From Armigeres subalbatus (Eukaryota; Arthropoda; Insecta; Diptera; Culicidae), in NCBI RefSeq assembly GCF_024139115.2, contig NC_085141.1:45691065-45755064 (forward strand): DNA of 64,000 nt, in the 5' to 3' direction. A program made the position numbers and the translations under genes. Below the pieces are notes generated by a model, which was not told where the DNA came from, did no database searches, and worked only from the letters and a program-made list of their open reading frames with translations. Position 1 is the stretch's first letter; the number at the start of each line of letters is the position of its first letter. Below, one piece after another: positions 1 through 11,265 of this stretch.

Positions 1-575
1 GTAACAAATGACATCGATATTTTATCCGCAACCCTTACACTTGATTTCGATCCGTCCAACGTTATACGAATCAGCCGTATCAGTTTCGCCGGAAAACCAT
101 GTTCAAGCATAATTTGCCATAATTCATTCCGTTTTACTGAATCGTACGCCGCCTTGAAATCAATAAACAGATGATGTGTCTGCAAGTTGTACTCCCGGAA
201 TTTATCAACGATTTGTCTCAGGGTAAACATTTGATCCGTCGTTGATCGGCCCTCACGAAAACCCGCTTGGTATTCGCCGACGAAGGACTCTTCAAGCGGT
301 CTCAATCTGTTGAACAGAATACGGGACATAATTTTGTACGCCGAATTAAGGAGGGTTATTCCTCGGTAATTGGCGCACTCCAGTCTCTGCCCTTTCTTAA
401 AGAGAGGGCAAATGAGGCCGTCCAACCAGCTAGCAGGCATTTCCTCGTCTTCCCATATTTTCGACATAATATGGTGCAGAACTTCATAAAGCTGCTCACT
501 GCCATGTTTGAGAAGTTCAGCCGGGAGCTGGTCCTCCCCGCAGCCTTATTGTTTTTCAGCTCTTTAACAGCTTTT
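1..575 (-). pseudogene. RTE reverse transcriptase domain, N-terminal half, frameshifted
   Basis: On the minus strand the frame reads through PAELLKHG, SWLDGLICPLFKKG, NYRGITLLNSAYK, YQAGFREGRSTTDQ and LFIDFKAAYDS. These are the fingers and palm motifs of a non-LTR reverse transcriptase, ending with the first catalytic aspartate box (DFKAAYD, about 150-170). The second catalytic box (FADD) would lie beyond position 1 and is not seen. A one-base loss near 531 breaks the frame between the KNNKAAG and EDQLP motifs. A second shift near 570 separates this stretch from the upstream linker. The enzyme would copy element RNA at a nicked target, but this copy cannot encode it. Confidence 0.85.
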
Positions 576-966
576 TAACCTCATCTAGTGTAGGTGACTC
601 CACAGCTTGTCCATCGTCGCTAATATTTATTCTGTTCACCGATGCACCGTCACTTCCTCCATTCAACAAAGTCTCGAAGTGTTGCTTCCACCTGGCAGCC
701 ACTTCAGTTTTATCTGTCAGCAAATTCCCTTGTTGGTCGTTGCACATGACGGGAGATGGCGCTGTCTTTCTCCGCACGCCATTGACTGACTCATAAAACC
801 TCCGCATATCGTTCTGCTCCATTTTTTCCTGCGCCTCACTAATAACTTGTTCTTCGTACTCTTTTTTTTTTCTTCCTGCGGTGGGTTCCTTTTTCGACTG
901 CTCTTGCTTCCTTGTACCGATTTCTATTCGATCGGGTACCCGACACCAACATCCGGCTTCTGGCAA
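556..966 (-). pseudogene. RTE polyprotein linker between endonuclease and RT
   Basis: A 136-residue open stretch is rich in K, E and R. It contains ERY/RRFYESVNGVRR-like and RWKQHFETLLNG motifs, which in RTE polyproteins link the endonuclease to the reverse transcriptase. It ends in VKKLLKS followed by a stop; the next frame continues as KELKNNK, so a one-base frameshift near 570 explains the stop. Its first residues overlap the endonuclease end in a different frame (924-966), marking another shift or deletion. It is not a separate gene. Confidence 0.75.
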
Positions 967-1706
967 CGTTCTTCTCGTCTGTCACTTGGGTGTCTCCAGG
1001 TGTGCTTTCGGATGTTCTTTCGTGCAAAGTAGGTGCTACTGATGGCCATCCCTCTGGCAGCAGCAAAATATACTAACCGTAGGCCGTTGTCATTGGTAGC
1101 GGAGTGAAGGCTCTCCCTACCGATTATGGGACGGAAAAAGTCCTCTCTACCGACCTGAGCGTTAGCGTCTCCGATAACAATTTTCACATCATGCTTTGGA
1201 CACTCTCTATAGGCTTTATCGAGAGATTCATAAAACGTGTCCTTCACGTCGTTGGATTTATCGTTTGTCGGTGCGTAAACGTTGATTAGGCTGTAATTGA
1301 AGAATTTGCCCCGTATCCTCAACACACAGATTCGTTCGCTAATGGGTTTCCACCGCATCACTCGCTTCATCTGCTTGCCCATCACTACGAAACCAACTCT
1401 ATGCTCTGCTTTTTCACCGCCGCTGTGATAGATGTTATACTTGAATGCAGTATTGGTCGTGGGATCCACTGCTCGGAATTCACGTTCTCCGGATCTAGGC
1501 CATCGGACTTCTTGAATAGCAGCCACGTTCACTCCAACCTTCTGCAGTTCACGATCCAGAAGGCTCACTCGTCCAGGTTCATTTAGGGTCCTGACATTCC
1601 AGGTACCGAGATTCCAATCATAGTCCTTATTTCGTTGCCGGGTCTGTTGCCAAAAATAACGTTCTCTTTTTCTTCTATCTACATTTTTCGTGGTATTTGA
1701 GAGGCT
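924..1706 (-). pseudogene. RTE apurinic-type endonuclease domain, C-terminus deleted
   Basis: The minus-strand frame is open from about 1706 with no in-frame ATG nearby. It contains LGTWNVRTL (about 1593-1610), AAIQEVRW (about 1500-1520, with the metal-binding glutamate), INVYAPTND (about 1260-1280) and GDANAQVGRE (about 1145-1172, the usual GDFNAQVG with F to A). This is the exonuclease-endonuclease-phosphatase fold that nicks the target for element insertion. After STYFARKNIRKHTW the frame departs from the family and the expected QIDH motif is absent, so the catalytic C-terminus is lost. Genome pipelines often mislabel such stretches as craniofacial development protein 2-like. Confidence 0.85.
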
Positions 1707-2093
1707 TCAGTAAGCTACCTTACCGGTGTCGCGTTACCTACATCGCGATGATGGGGCTGCCACCTTAGGTATAGCTGACGCGATACAGCATTTCGTTAAT
1801 CAGCCGCTGGGTACCAGGCAGACGCTGTTTGAGCCGCACCTCCTGGTGAACAGACGCTCGAGGCGTACCTTCTCTCTCTAGCTGATGTCAGAAGGACAAC
1901 AGTGCCCAGGCTGCACTACCAGCTAAGTACACAACCCTTAGCTGGCGGTCTTTTGTCATCGGACGACCCGTGGAAGCGTGAGATAGGGACTTGTGGGGAC
2001 CAGAGCTCTGTTGGGCGCTCCTTCCTTGTTGTCAACACACTATTTTGCAGCCCTCCCTCTAACTCACACACCATGTTTTGCAAATACACTTAG

Positions 2094-2240
2094 ACGACTT
2101 TCGCCACCAACGATGTAAATTCCAGAAATTTCCCGGGTTAATTATAAAGAATTTCCTTTGGGAATCTCGAAGAATTACCTACGTATATTTCCAAGGATTT
2201 CCTGTTGAAATCCACAAAATTTCACGTTGAAATCAAATGT
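2094..2240. other. AT-rich spacer with degenerate GAATTTCC words
   Basis: Short repeated words such as AGAATTTCC and GGAATCTCGAAGAATT occur here. They resemble decayed units of the GAATTCC-type minisatellites at 50.9-52.7 kb and 62.4-64.0 kb. No coding sequence is seen. Confidence 0.4.
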
Positions 2241-2945
2241 TTTGACGAGGAAGGGCCATTTGTTGATTGGCCGAATATGTCATTAATCCGAAACTCGACT
2301 GGCATAAAATCATTTGGCCGAAATAGACATATGGCCGATAATGTCGTTCGGCCGAACATGTCATTTGACTAAAATGTCGTCTAATCGAATAGGTCATTTA
2401 GCCAAAAAGGCCTAGATGGTCGTTTGATATAAAAGGGCCATTTGGCCGAAATGAACATATGGTGTTGTTCGACCGAGCTGCCGAAAAAAAATCGTTTGAC
2501 CGAAAATGCTGCTTGGCCGTACGAGGTGACATTAGGTCGAAAACGGTTTGCGATATACGGGTAAAGATCATACGGCCGAACTGATAATTTGGCCGAAAAA
2601 GACGTTTGCTCCGACAGCTCATTTGTTCGAAAATGACGTTTGGCTGAACGGGTCGACGTTTTTCGCCGTATAATCCGATCAGCTGAATAACATTTTCGGC
2701 CAAATTTCCCTTCTTGCTAAACTACCGTTTCGGTTCAATGGAATTTTCGATGACAAGGCCTATTCGACAATACGATCTGTTAGGGAATACGCCTTTTTTT
2801 CTAAATGACTAGTTTGGTCGTACCGCCAAACCATTTTCCACATAACCGTATCGGACAAATGGAATTCGGCTAGATAGCTTTCGGCTTAACGTATTATTTG
2901 GCAAGATGGTATTCGGTCAAATGACTTTCAACCAAACCACCCTTT
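2241..2945. repeat. Degenerate GGCCGAA minisatellite, first block
   Basis: The stretch is built from irregular units of roughly 16-25 bp around TTTGGCCGAAA alternating with GTCATTTG or CGTTTG. Many copies are visible between 2270 and 2700, after which they decay. The same unit recurs at 24.6, 25.7, 28.0, 36.8-37.3, 38.7-38.9 and 56.7-57.0 kb. No protein function is supported; the 101-residue frame on the minus strand is only a translation of the repeat. Confidence 0.75.
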
Positions 2946-3596
2946 GCCTTTTGAAAATTTTCTCGTAGAATTTCCGAAGAATTACGAAGAATTTCATTGC
3001 TAATAATAGAAATTGAATTGCTATACCAATTATAGAGAAGTAGACATGTTACTTTAATAATAAAACTACTGAGTTTGTGGTCAATTACGGATAAGAAACT
3101 TGTAAAAGTGGACTAGGGCGCTTTCGGATATTTCGAGCGGAAGATACTCGATAAAATATAATACAATACTCGAAGAAAGTCCTAAAAAAGGCGTTTCACG
3201 CATGGATTATTTCCACGATCCTCTCATAACTTATTATAATAATTAGATGGTCAAATAAACACATTTTAGATAATTCTTATATCGCAATCAACTGTAATTA
3301 TGTGGAATTGAAATCAACTTTCCATAACTTCACACAGATCCAATCCGAAATTAAAACGCTTGCCCAGAGAAAACAATCCCACCCTTACACCACTGCCAGT
3401 TCCGTTGACCTCCTCCTGCCACATCCCATCGCGATGCATTTGGGATGAATTCCCAAGGAAACGAGCACGCAAATGAAGGGGCATCGCGTCCTACACTGCA
3501 TGAAAATGTAAAAACGTGATGGTGCCCATCCAAACTCGTTCCCGATGCCACCGCACGCCATCGTCCATTTTTGATCGTTCATTCAGGATACTTCTC

Positions 3597-3621
3597 GACG
3601 ACGACGACGACGACGACGACG
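3597..3621. repeat. (ACG)n trinucleotide microsatellite
   Basis: About eight uninterrupted copies of a GAC/ACG triplet lie in the GC-richer island. Confidence 0.9.
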
Positions 3622-6125
3622 GCATCCATTTGGCTCATTTCGAATTCGTTCGCTCACTTTCTGAATGTTTTAATCAAATTTGATTTCCGCCTTTCGTACA
3701 TTCACTTATCGCAATGAGAGGAGTGGGGGATTGTTGGTTCGTTTGTGTCCGCGCCCGGGACTAGGCGAATTTCGCTACTCTTCAACTTTTGCCCACTTGC
3801 CCGTAATGAAGCGAATTGGAGTGAGTGATGCACACTAGACTGGTCCGCCACATCTACTGACATGGGAAAGCCTGAAAAGCAATACCAAATACCAAACTTT
3901 CGAAACGATGGTTTGCGTGGGTGTGTCATCAAATTCGACAAACCGACACCTAAAAGTTTATAATAGCAGGTAACTCGTCCTGAGCTCACGCCGAGTATCG
4001 GGATGTTCTTCGAAACTGCTCACAGTCTTTCAGTGCTGGGCCCGTCTAGTGCCACATCCATCAGGCGGAAATGGATTCTGCAAGCGAGCACTTTGACCAT
4101 CGCGAGCACGTCTCGGTGCTTCGCTTATTTGCTGACTCGTTTTAAGCCAATCCGTTAATTGCACTCTCTTGAAGCCGGGCGCGGGTTTTTGGACGTCATT
4201 CCCATCTGGAAAATTCGCGCCACCGCGCGCCGGCCCACCGAGTCAGAGACGTGAATTAATTTGATCCGCTGATCCGGCGACTCAGAACACTGCACTGCTG
4301 GCTGGTTGGCAAGGCGATGATCGAAGTTTCGTGATTGATTGCGTTTTTTTACTTTTCATAGTTGCAAATTCAACATAATTTGTAGAATTTCTGATTGTGA
4401 ACTGGAGGGAACACTGGAACAAAAAAGCATCATGACGAAGCCGCGCGTTACCCATTACCCCTGGTCCTTTCGATAGATTGAAGTCGTTCCCATCCATAGC
4501 TTTCGTAGTTGACCCCAAAGAAATACAGAACAAAACCTTGTCCTCACTTAGTGATATATTAGTTATGATAACGATCAGAAAATCTAAGAAAATTTGACAT
4601 TGGCTGGTTGGGTGTGAAGGGAACTAGTTACGAAATTGAGAGCCGCCTCAACAAAAGAATCTAATTTTACGTATTACAGTACACCCTTCTAAAGCTTGTG
4701 AATGCGCTTTAATTTGTGAAATTAAAATGTGCTTTAATGTGTTAAGTTAAAAAATCAGAAGATATTGCATTTAAGTATGTCGATCAAGTATGTTGCACAA
4801 CCTTCCCCCAACATAAAAAACACTAGCATCTGGGCACCGAAAATGGAACAAGTGCCAACATGCCCCTTTTAAATTGAAAATAATGACACCAATCCAATGA
4901 TGTAATGCCGGAAATACTCAGAACATTGGCAACTTACATTCATATTGATGGCTTCCAGCCAGAAGTTGCGAAATAGCTGAAACGTATGCCCTGCAATTAT
5001 ATACCAATTTCCTCCGAAGCAGCGTGGAAGGTCGACCATCGCAACATAAATCAACCTGCCTGTTTGGGATCCAGCAAAAGTAGGTTCTTTTTACTTTACA
5101 AATTTCTTTAATCGGGATAAAATTGATCATGAAAGCCTTCTGCCTCTGGTAAAATTCATTTTCATATTTGGCATCGCTCGCTTGAGTTGAAAATAATGTG
5201 ATTATTTTCCTCCAATTGTTGTTCGTATCGAATCACCTCTCCATAAAAAACAGTTAGTATGTCCACATCCGGATCTCAAATAAACTCCCAGCCACACTTA
5301 CTCCCGCTTTAATTGCGGTGCAGCATCTTGCCCAGCCAAGCTCGTTCATCTTCGCGACAACCTCTCGCAGTGAAAGTCTCGCCACCTAATTATCGTTATT
5401 GTATTTGCGAGAACACCGCAATTAGCAAGGCGAATCCGTCGTCGCTGCCATTCTCAACGGCCATAACAACGTGGTGCCATAGCTGCAACAGGAGTACTCA
5501 TAGGCCCTCGTAGAATCGCTAAGCTACCGAGCGAAGACTCCATGTTTCAGGATTCTCATACCAGTATAAAAGGAAAAACACATAAGGGAGCTGGATCATT
5601 TTTAACATTTAAAATTGAAAATTATTTGGAGCTTTTCAGTAGAATGTCTTCACTTATCATAGGACGCACTAACCCATAACTCGATTGTTAAATTTACGAA
5701 TATCAACCATAAAGCAAAGGCCGTCTTTTGTGTAGATAAAAATACAAGACATTAAAGGATGAGCTAGCCTTTGAGATATAAATCTCTCTAATAAATGTAT
5801 AGAAAAAGTACGATACATTGAAAACGACCTTATTGCTGAGGTCGAAAGACGCATCGGGAACGTTATAATCAAGTAGTGAAATTAAATGGAACAGTACTAA
5901 CTCGTCTTATGATTAATATTCAGTAGCCTTTGCCCAAAACAGTTCTCATATCTCCCCTCAAGACCATACGCCGTATGGCATCTTTGCACCAAGGGTAATA
6001 AAAATGCGACTTTGAACGTGCTTTCCCGGCCTGTTGCCGTAACGCGCAGGAAAAAAATATATCGTGTTGAAAAACCACTTAGACAGGTAAGATGGGTAAG
6101 GCGTCAAAAAATAACTTCCTCCATT

Positions 6126-6157
6126 ATGATCATCATCGTCATCATCATCATCATCAC
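6126..6157. repeat. (CAT)n trinucleotide microsatellite
   Basis: A run of ATC/CAT triplets with one interruption. It gives a histidine-rich string in one small frame, which I take to be a repeat artefact. Confidence 0.85.
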
Positions 6158-6619
6158 CTAAGCAGTGTCTCGAGAATGCAGCCAGATGTCGTTAAAGTTT
6201 TATCTTTCTTAATTTCAATTTGCATCACAGATTTTTGTTTATTCAAATTGTCAAAGCTGGTTAGAAGACTGACACAATTTAAAAATATTATAAATCTAAT
6301 GAGTTGCAATATTAGAACAAGATTAGTAGAGCAAGGTCGTTTTTCTGAGTTTTGTATTTTTCACAAGCAAGCAGAGTTGTCCTACACAGTTGGCAAAAAT
6401 ATCTGTTCTTTAATTTTTCACATTTTTTTACAAATAATTAAAACGCATTCATTCATTCAGTGAGTGCAACTAATAGATTTATATGTAAGTTTTCTAAATG
6501 TCACTTCACGGCACGCAAATTCTAGGTAAAGCGAACCATTGGTACTTTGCGTACCTGAAGGAATAAAATAGACCCCATTTCGTAGTCCTTAGCCTCTTAC
6601 CCAGTCTGTTCCCCATGTT

Positions 6620-7352
6620 AGGGGCGGCTGATCATCGTCCGAGTACCAGCGATGGACTCTAAGTGAAACTGTGCACCATGGTCCACCGGGATCAAGCAAG
6701 CCAGCCTTTAAAAATCATACGCAACGAACAATCAACAAGAGAATACGGACCGGAACCATCGGCGAAGACCACTGCGACGAAAAGGGACTAGCGATTGGAA
6801 ACTCGGTTCGTGGAACTGAAAATCTCTCAACTTCATCGGAAGCACACGCATACTCGCCGATGTACTCAAGGACCGTGGATCCGACATCGTAGCGCTGCAG
6901 GAGGTTTGTTGGAAGGGATCAATGGTGCGAACGTTTAAAGGTAATCATACCATCTACCAGAGCTGCGGCAACACACACGAGCTGGGAACAGCTTTCATAG
7001 TGATGGACGATATGCAAAGGCGCGTGATCGGGTGGTGGCCGATCAATGAAAGAATGTGCAGGTGGAAAGTTATAGACGGAAGTGGAGACAGCAGACCCGC
7101 CTTTTTCAGGAGAAGAAATGCCGCCTGGAAGAAGCGGAGGGCGAGGAGATGGAACAGCTGTGCCGTTCTCAAGAAACACTCAAGTTCTACCAGAAGCTCA
7201 ACGCATCCCGCAAGCCGAAATTTGCCGGGATAAGGATGGGAGCATCTTGACGGACGAACGTGTGGTGATCGAAAGGTGGAATCAGCACTACGAGGAACAT
7301 TTGAATGGCGCTGAGAGTACAGGCAGTGAAAGTCAAGGCAACGGATGAGATG
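6620..7352 (+). mobile_element. RTE-clade retrotransposon relic B (endonuclease and linker fragments)
   Basis: On the plus strand, broken frames give LKDRGSDIVALQEV-like residues (about 6865-6905), CWKGSMVRTFKGN and AFIVMDDMQRRVIGWWPINERMC (6922-7065). These belong to the N-terminal half of an RTE endonuclease. After a junction near 7065 the frames give RQQTRLFQEKKCRLEEAEGEEMEQL and then RDKDGSILTDERVVIERWNQHYEEHLNG, the linker before the reverse transcriptase. The centre of the endonuclease is therefore deleted and at least three frames are used. The fragment ends near 7350 before any RT motif. Confidence 0.8.
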
Positions 7353-7602
7353 ACGATTTTTTTTGTGTGTATTGATTTTTATCACGGTATTTAGTACTGG
7401 ACATTAACCTTCATTTTCGCTTTTTTCATAAAATGATTCAGATAATCACAAGTTTGACAGAACCAATTAAACTCATTAAACAAAAAATTTGGGGTACAGT
7501 GGTATCGTACTACAGATGTCAAGTTGTTCTCGGGTTGGTACCCCTATAAATACTTGTTTCGAATAATCCAGCAACAAACCACGTTGTAGTTTTATCGATA
7601 TT
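7353..7602. other. AT-rich spacer between relic B and a SINE
   Basis: No motif, repeat or frame of note was seen. Confidence 0.4.
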
Positions 7603-7809
7603 TTTTTTATAAAAGACAGAATCACCGTCTTCGACCAAAGGTCGCACAGACAACGGACAGGACATTCACACAACACCCAGTGAACCAGTGGAGAACTTTT
7701 CGCTTTACGAAAAGTTTTCTCCTTACCAGGGTGGGAATCGAACCCACACTCCACAGCACATGCGACTAGACGATTGACGTCGCTAACCGCTCGGCCACGA
7801 AGCCCACCC
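7603..7809 (-). mobile_element. tRNA-derived SINE with class II (Ser/Leu-like) head
   Basis: Read on the minus strand from 7809, the element starts with a tRNA-like head. It has an A-box-like GTGGCCGAGCGGTTAG, a long variable region and a B box GGGTTCGATTCCC (about 7730-7742). A tRNA-unrelated body follows and ends in an A-rich stretch near 7603. The A and B boxes form the internal RNA polymerase III promoter. The continued body and A-rich end, rather than an isolated cloverleaf, argue for a SINE and not a functional tRNA. No clear target-site duplication was found. The head differs from that of Feilai. Confidence 0.75.
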
Positions 7810-7921
7810 CGTAATGCTTGAATATATACGAAGCCTATACCAAAATAACTAATGAGTAATGCAATTGTGTTATAATAAATAATAAAAACAAAATTAGGTT
7901 TATTTATTTATTATTATTTAT

Positions 7922-8740
7922 TCAGACTAAGGCCGAAGTGGCCTGTGCGGTATATAAGAGTCTTCTCCATTCGGCTCGGTCCATGGCTACACGTCGCCAA
8001 CCACGCAGTCTACGGAGGGTCCGCAAGTCATCTTCCACCTGATCGATCCACCTTGCCCGCTGCGCACCTCGCCTTCTTGTGCCCGTCGGATCGTTGTCGA
8101 GAACCATTTTCACCGGGTTACTGTCCGACATTCTGGCTACGTGCCCGGCCCATCGCAGTCGTCCGATTTTCGCGGTGTGAACGATGGATGGTTCTCCCAA
8201 CAGCTGATGCAATTCGTGGTTCATTCGCCTCCTCCACGTACCGTCCGCCATCTGCACCCCACCATAGATGGTACGCAGCACTTTCCTTTCGAAAACTCCG
8301 AGTGCGCGTTGGTCCTCCACGAGCATCGTCCAGGTCTCGTGTCCGTAGAGGACTACCGGTCTAATGAGCGTTTTGAAGATTGCCAGTTTGGTACGGCGGC
8401 GAACTCTATTCGATCGGAGCGTCTTGCGGAGTCCAAAGTATGTACGATTTCCAGCCACTATACGTCTCCGAATTTCTCTGCTGGTATCATTTTCGGCAGT
8501 CACCAGTGAGCCCAAGTACACAAATTCTTCTACCACCTCGATTTCGTCACCACCGATGACAACTCGCGGTGGGTGGCTCACATTATCTTCTCTTGAACCT
8601 CTTCCTATCATGTACTTCGTCTTCGACGTGTTGATGACTAGTCCGATTCGCTTGGCTTCCCTCTTCAGTCTGATGTAGGCTTCCTCCATCTTCTCAAAGT
8701 TACGTGCCATAATATCTATGTCATCGGCGAAGCCACGGAC
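7922..8740 (-). pseudogene. RTE reverse transcriptase FADD box, thumb and C-terminal domain
   Basis: The second frame of relic C begins at the FADDIDIMA motif (about 8712-8740, two catalytic aspartates). It continues through LKREAKRIGLVINTSKTKYM, EFVYLGSLVT, LIRPVVLYGHETWTM, VFERKVLRTIYGG, RRRMNHELHQLLGEP, RLRWAGHVARM and DPTGTRRRGAQRARW to a natural stop at 7922. The domain order and the WAGHVARM segment are typical of RTE C-termini in insects. It lies downstream of, and one frame off, the RT stretch at 8717-9879. No internal stop occurs in its roughly 265 residues, which suggests a fairly recent insertion. Confidence 0.9.
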
Positions 8741-9879
8741 TTATTGAAAATTGTACCACTCGTGTTAATCCCTGCTCTTCGTATTACTCCTTCCAAAGCG
8801 ATGTTGAAAAGCAGACACGAAAGATCATCACCTTGCCGTAACCCTCTGCGGGTTTCGAAGGGACTCGAGAATGCCCCTGAAACTCGAACTACGCACATCA
8901 CCCGATCCATCGTCGCTTTGATCAACCGTGTCAGTTTATCCAGAAATCCGTGTTCGTGCATTAGCTGCCATAGCTGGTCCCGATCGATTGTATCATATGC
9001 GGCTTTGAAGTCGATGAATAGATGATGTGTGGGCACGTTGTATTCGCGGCACTTCTGCAGTACTTGGCGAATGGCGAACACCTGGTCCGTGGTGGAGCGT
9101 TCGCCCATAAAACCCGCCTGGTACTGCCGCACGAACTCCCTTGCAATTGGTGCTAGTCGACGGCATACAATTTGGGAGAGTACCTTGTAGGCGGCGTTCA
9201 GCAATGTGATTGCGCGGTAGTTGCTACAATCCAGCTTATCGCCCTTTTTGTAGATGGGACACACGACACCTTCCATCCACTCCTGCGGCAAAACTTCCTC
9301 CTCCCAAATCTTGGTAATGACCCAGTGCAGCGCTCTAGCCAGTGCCTCACCACCGTGTTTAAATAGCTCTCCTGGTAGTTGGTCAACCCCAGGGGCTTTG
9401 TTGTTCTTCAGCCGGCCAATCTCCTCCTGGATTTCCTGGAGATCCGGAGCCGGTAGAATTATGTCTTGCGCGCGTTCCCCCAGGACCATCACCATACCGC
9501 CATCTTCGTCTGCCACATCGCCATTCAGGTGCTCTTCGTAGTGCTGCCGCCACCTTTGGATCACCTCACGCTCGTTCGTAAGAAGGTTCCCGTTTATGTC
9601 CTTACACATATCAGGCTGTGGCACGTGGCCCTTACGTGAACGGTTCAACTTCTCAAAGAACTTTCGTGTGTTATTAGCGCGGTACAGTTGCTCCGTCTCT
9701 TCACGGTCTCGATCTTCCTGCTGACGCTTTTTCCTCCGGAAAATCGAGTTTTGTCTGTTCCGCGCCTGTTTATATCGTGCCTCGTTCGCCCTCGTGCGGT
9801 GTTGCAGCAATCTCGCCCATGCTGCATTCTTCTCTTCTACTAACTGCTCACATTCGCCGTCATACCAGTCGTTTCTCGT
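8717..9879 (-). pseudogene. RTE linker plus reverse transcriptase (frame ends at the catalytic box)
   Basis: The frame is open from about 9879 (WYDGECEQLVEEKNAAWAR) to the stop at 8716. Motifs in order are RKFFEKLNRSRKG, RWRQHYEEHLNG, KNNKAPGVDQLPGELFKHG, WMEGVVCPIYKKGDKLDCSNYRAITLLN, YQAGFMGERSTTDQ, LFIDFKAAYDTIDR (first catalytic aspartate) and RRGLRQGDDLSCLLFNIALEG. It runs out of frame at FNKSVASPMT. The DNA at the stop reads GFADDIDIMA in the next frame, so a small indel in the few codons before the FADD box is the disabling lesion. The linker and palm are otherwise complete. Confidence 0.9.
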
Positions 9880-9885
9880 TTATCT

Positions 9886-9943
9886 TTAACCTTTTACGCC
9901 ACAATCGAGAAATGTTCCCGATATAAGTAAGTTTGTAAGTTTG
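9886..9943. other. Short junction between two head-to-head RTE copies
   Basis: About 60 bp of AT-rich sequence separates the truncated 5' ends of relics C and D. No homology to either RTE frame was seen. Confidence 0.5.
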
Positions 9944-10770
9944 CTTCGCGGATGACATGGACATTGTCGGCCGAACATTTGCAAAGGTGGTAGAACTGTA
10001 CACCCGCCTGAAACGTGAAGCAACAAAAGTTGGACTGGTGGTGAATGCGTCAAAGACAAAGTACATGCTTGTGGGCGGAACCGAGCGCGACAGGGCCCGC
10101 CTGGGAAGCAGTGTTACGATAGACGGGGATACTTTCGAGGTGGTCGAGGAATTCGTCTACCTCGGATCCTTGCTAACGGCTGATAACAATGTTAGTCGTG
10201 AAATACGAAGGCGCATCAACTGTGGAAGTCGGGCCTACTACGGGCTCCAGAAGAAACTGCGGTCAAAAAAGATTCGTCACCCCACCAAATGTGTCATGTA
10301 CAAGACGCTAATAAGACCGGTTGTCCTCTACAGACATGAAACATGGACAATGCTCGAGGAGGACTTGCAAGCACTCGGAGTATTTGAGAGACGCGTGCTT
10401 AGGACCATCTTTGGCGGTGTGCAAGAAGACGGTGTGTGGCGGCGAAGAATGAACCACGAGCTCGCCCAACTCTACGGCAAACCCAGTATCCAGAAGGTAG
10501 CTAAAGCCAGAAGGGTACGATGGTCAGGACATGTTGCAAGAATGCCGGACAGCAACCCTGCAAAGATGGTGTTCGCTTTCGATCCGACAGGTACAAGACG
10601 GCGTGGAGCACAGCGGGCAGACCAGGTGCAAAACGACTTGGCGAGCGTGGGGCGTATTCGAGGATGGCGAGATGCGGCCTCGAACCGTATATTGTGGCGT
10701 AAGATTGTTGATTTAGTGTTATCTGTTTAGATGTAGACTAAATAAATGAATGAATGAATATCAAACGCCT
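9944..10770 (+). mobile_element. RTE-clade retrotransposon relic D, strongly 5'-truncated
   Basis: A plus-strand 3' fragment begins at the FADD box and ends in an AAATGAATGAATGAAT-type tail (about 10739-10762), the short tandem repeat end expected of RTE elements. It is clearly related to relic C but diverged from it, so the two are separate insertions rather than one inverted copy. Confidence 0.88.
9948..10730 (+). pseudogene. RTE reverse transcriptase FADD box, thumb and C-terminal domain
   Basis: The frame starts with FADDMDIVGRTF (the first ATG is at 9957) and reads without a stop for about 260 residues. It passes LKREATKVGLVVNASKTKYML, EFVYLGSLLTAD, LIRPVVLYRHETWTM, RRVLRTIFGG, RRRMNHELAQLYGKPS, RVRWSGHVARMPDSNP and DPTGTRRRGAQR, and ends naturally at 10730. 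A few residues seem missing near RGAQRADQV compared with relic C (RGAQRARWIDQV). It lacks everything upstream of the second catalytic box, so it is a truncated retrotransposon 3' end despite its long frame. Confidence 0.9.
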
Positions 10771-11261
10771 CGAAAACTCTACACCATTTTGCAAATTTTA
10801 TTGAAACTTTTGATTATGAACGTTAAACTAGTGGAAATTTCAAATCTTTCCAAACCCAGTAAAAAGTTCAAAACCAATCAATCTAATCCTATATCCCCAA
10901 CACGGATATCAGTTACGGTCCTTTTCGCTCATCGCTCCATTTCTCTATGCATAAAAAAGACTCGTGTCTCGGGTTCACGCGTCATTTTCGTTCGAGCATT
11001 CTCGGAGAGCGAACACGACGCTTCTTTGTAGCCTTGATCCAGCATCGGAGGCAAAAGTCGGGCAGAGAGTGGACAATATCGTTGGATATAGCGATCCCAG
11101 CGATAACGTTGGCGGCAGTCAATGTTGGTAGAGCGACGGTCGGGACGGCAGCATCATTTTCGTCCGGTTGCGGTCCAAGTGACAACGGCTGCTGCAGCGT
11201 TGACGTTGGTGGCGTCATCAATGGTGGAGCTGCGGTGGTTGCTGAGAGTGATTGGAGTCAT
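10771..11261. other. Unassigned, GC-richer toward the right
   Basis: About 10940-11260 is GC-richer and open on both strands (S, V, G and A-rich on plus; P, T and A-rich on minus). No recognisable domain is present. It could be a fragment of an untranslated region of an unidentified element or host sequence. Confidence 0.3.
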
Positions 11262-11265
11262 TTAA

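Larger units (their letters stand above)
1..2093 (-). mobile_element. RTE-clade non-LTR retrotransposon relic A (3' end beyond the window)
   Basis: This minus-strand copy reads from about position 2093 down to position 1. It has a presumed 5' untranslated part (about 1707-2093, no open frame), an endonuclease domain, a linker and the first half of a reverse transcriptase. The order endonuclease then RT, with motifs TWNVRTL, QEVRW and DFKAAYDS, is typical of the RTE clade, of which JAM1 is a known Aedes example. Frameshifts and an internal deletion show that it is dead. The 5' boundary is a guess: it is placed where the GC-rich UTR-like sequence gives way to AT-rich repeat sequence. No target-site duplication could be identified. 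Confidence 0.8.
2946..6619. other. No gene recognised; partly GC-richer single-copy-looking sequence
   Basis: The stretch is mostly AT-rich with short frames only. A GC-richer island at about 3340-4300 and another at 5280-5520 contain no repeats that I can match elsewhere in the window. They could be host intergenic or intronic sequence. The short frames show no family motif, no usable splice-site pattern and no consistent strand. Apart from two microsatellites I see nothing definable. Confidence 0.4.
7905..9885 (-). mobile_element. RTE-clade retrotransposon relic C, 5'-truncated
   Basis: This minus-strand copy carries the linker, reverse transcriptase and C-terminal domain, and ends just after the stop codon with an AT-rich tail of ATAA/AATA units (about 7905-7924). 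Short tandem repeats instead of poly(A) are characteristic of RTE 3' ends. The 5' end is cut at about 9880, in the linker (WYDGECEQLVEEK), so the endonuclease is absent, as expected from incomplete reverse transcription. One frameshift separates the two long frames. It is the best preserved retrotransposon in the window. Confidence 0.9.

Noticed and set aside
2241..2945. CRISPR-like array in the GGCCGAA blocks
   Set aside because: Units are degenerate and contiguous, without unique spacers of constant length, and the context is eukaryotic.
6092..6463. Histidine-rich 123-residue frame
   Set aside because: The histidines come from a CAT microsatellite and the rest has no motif.
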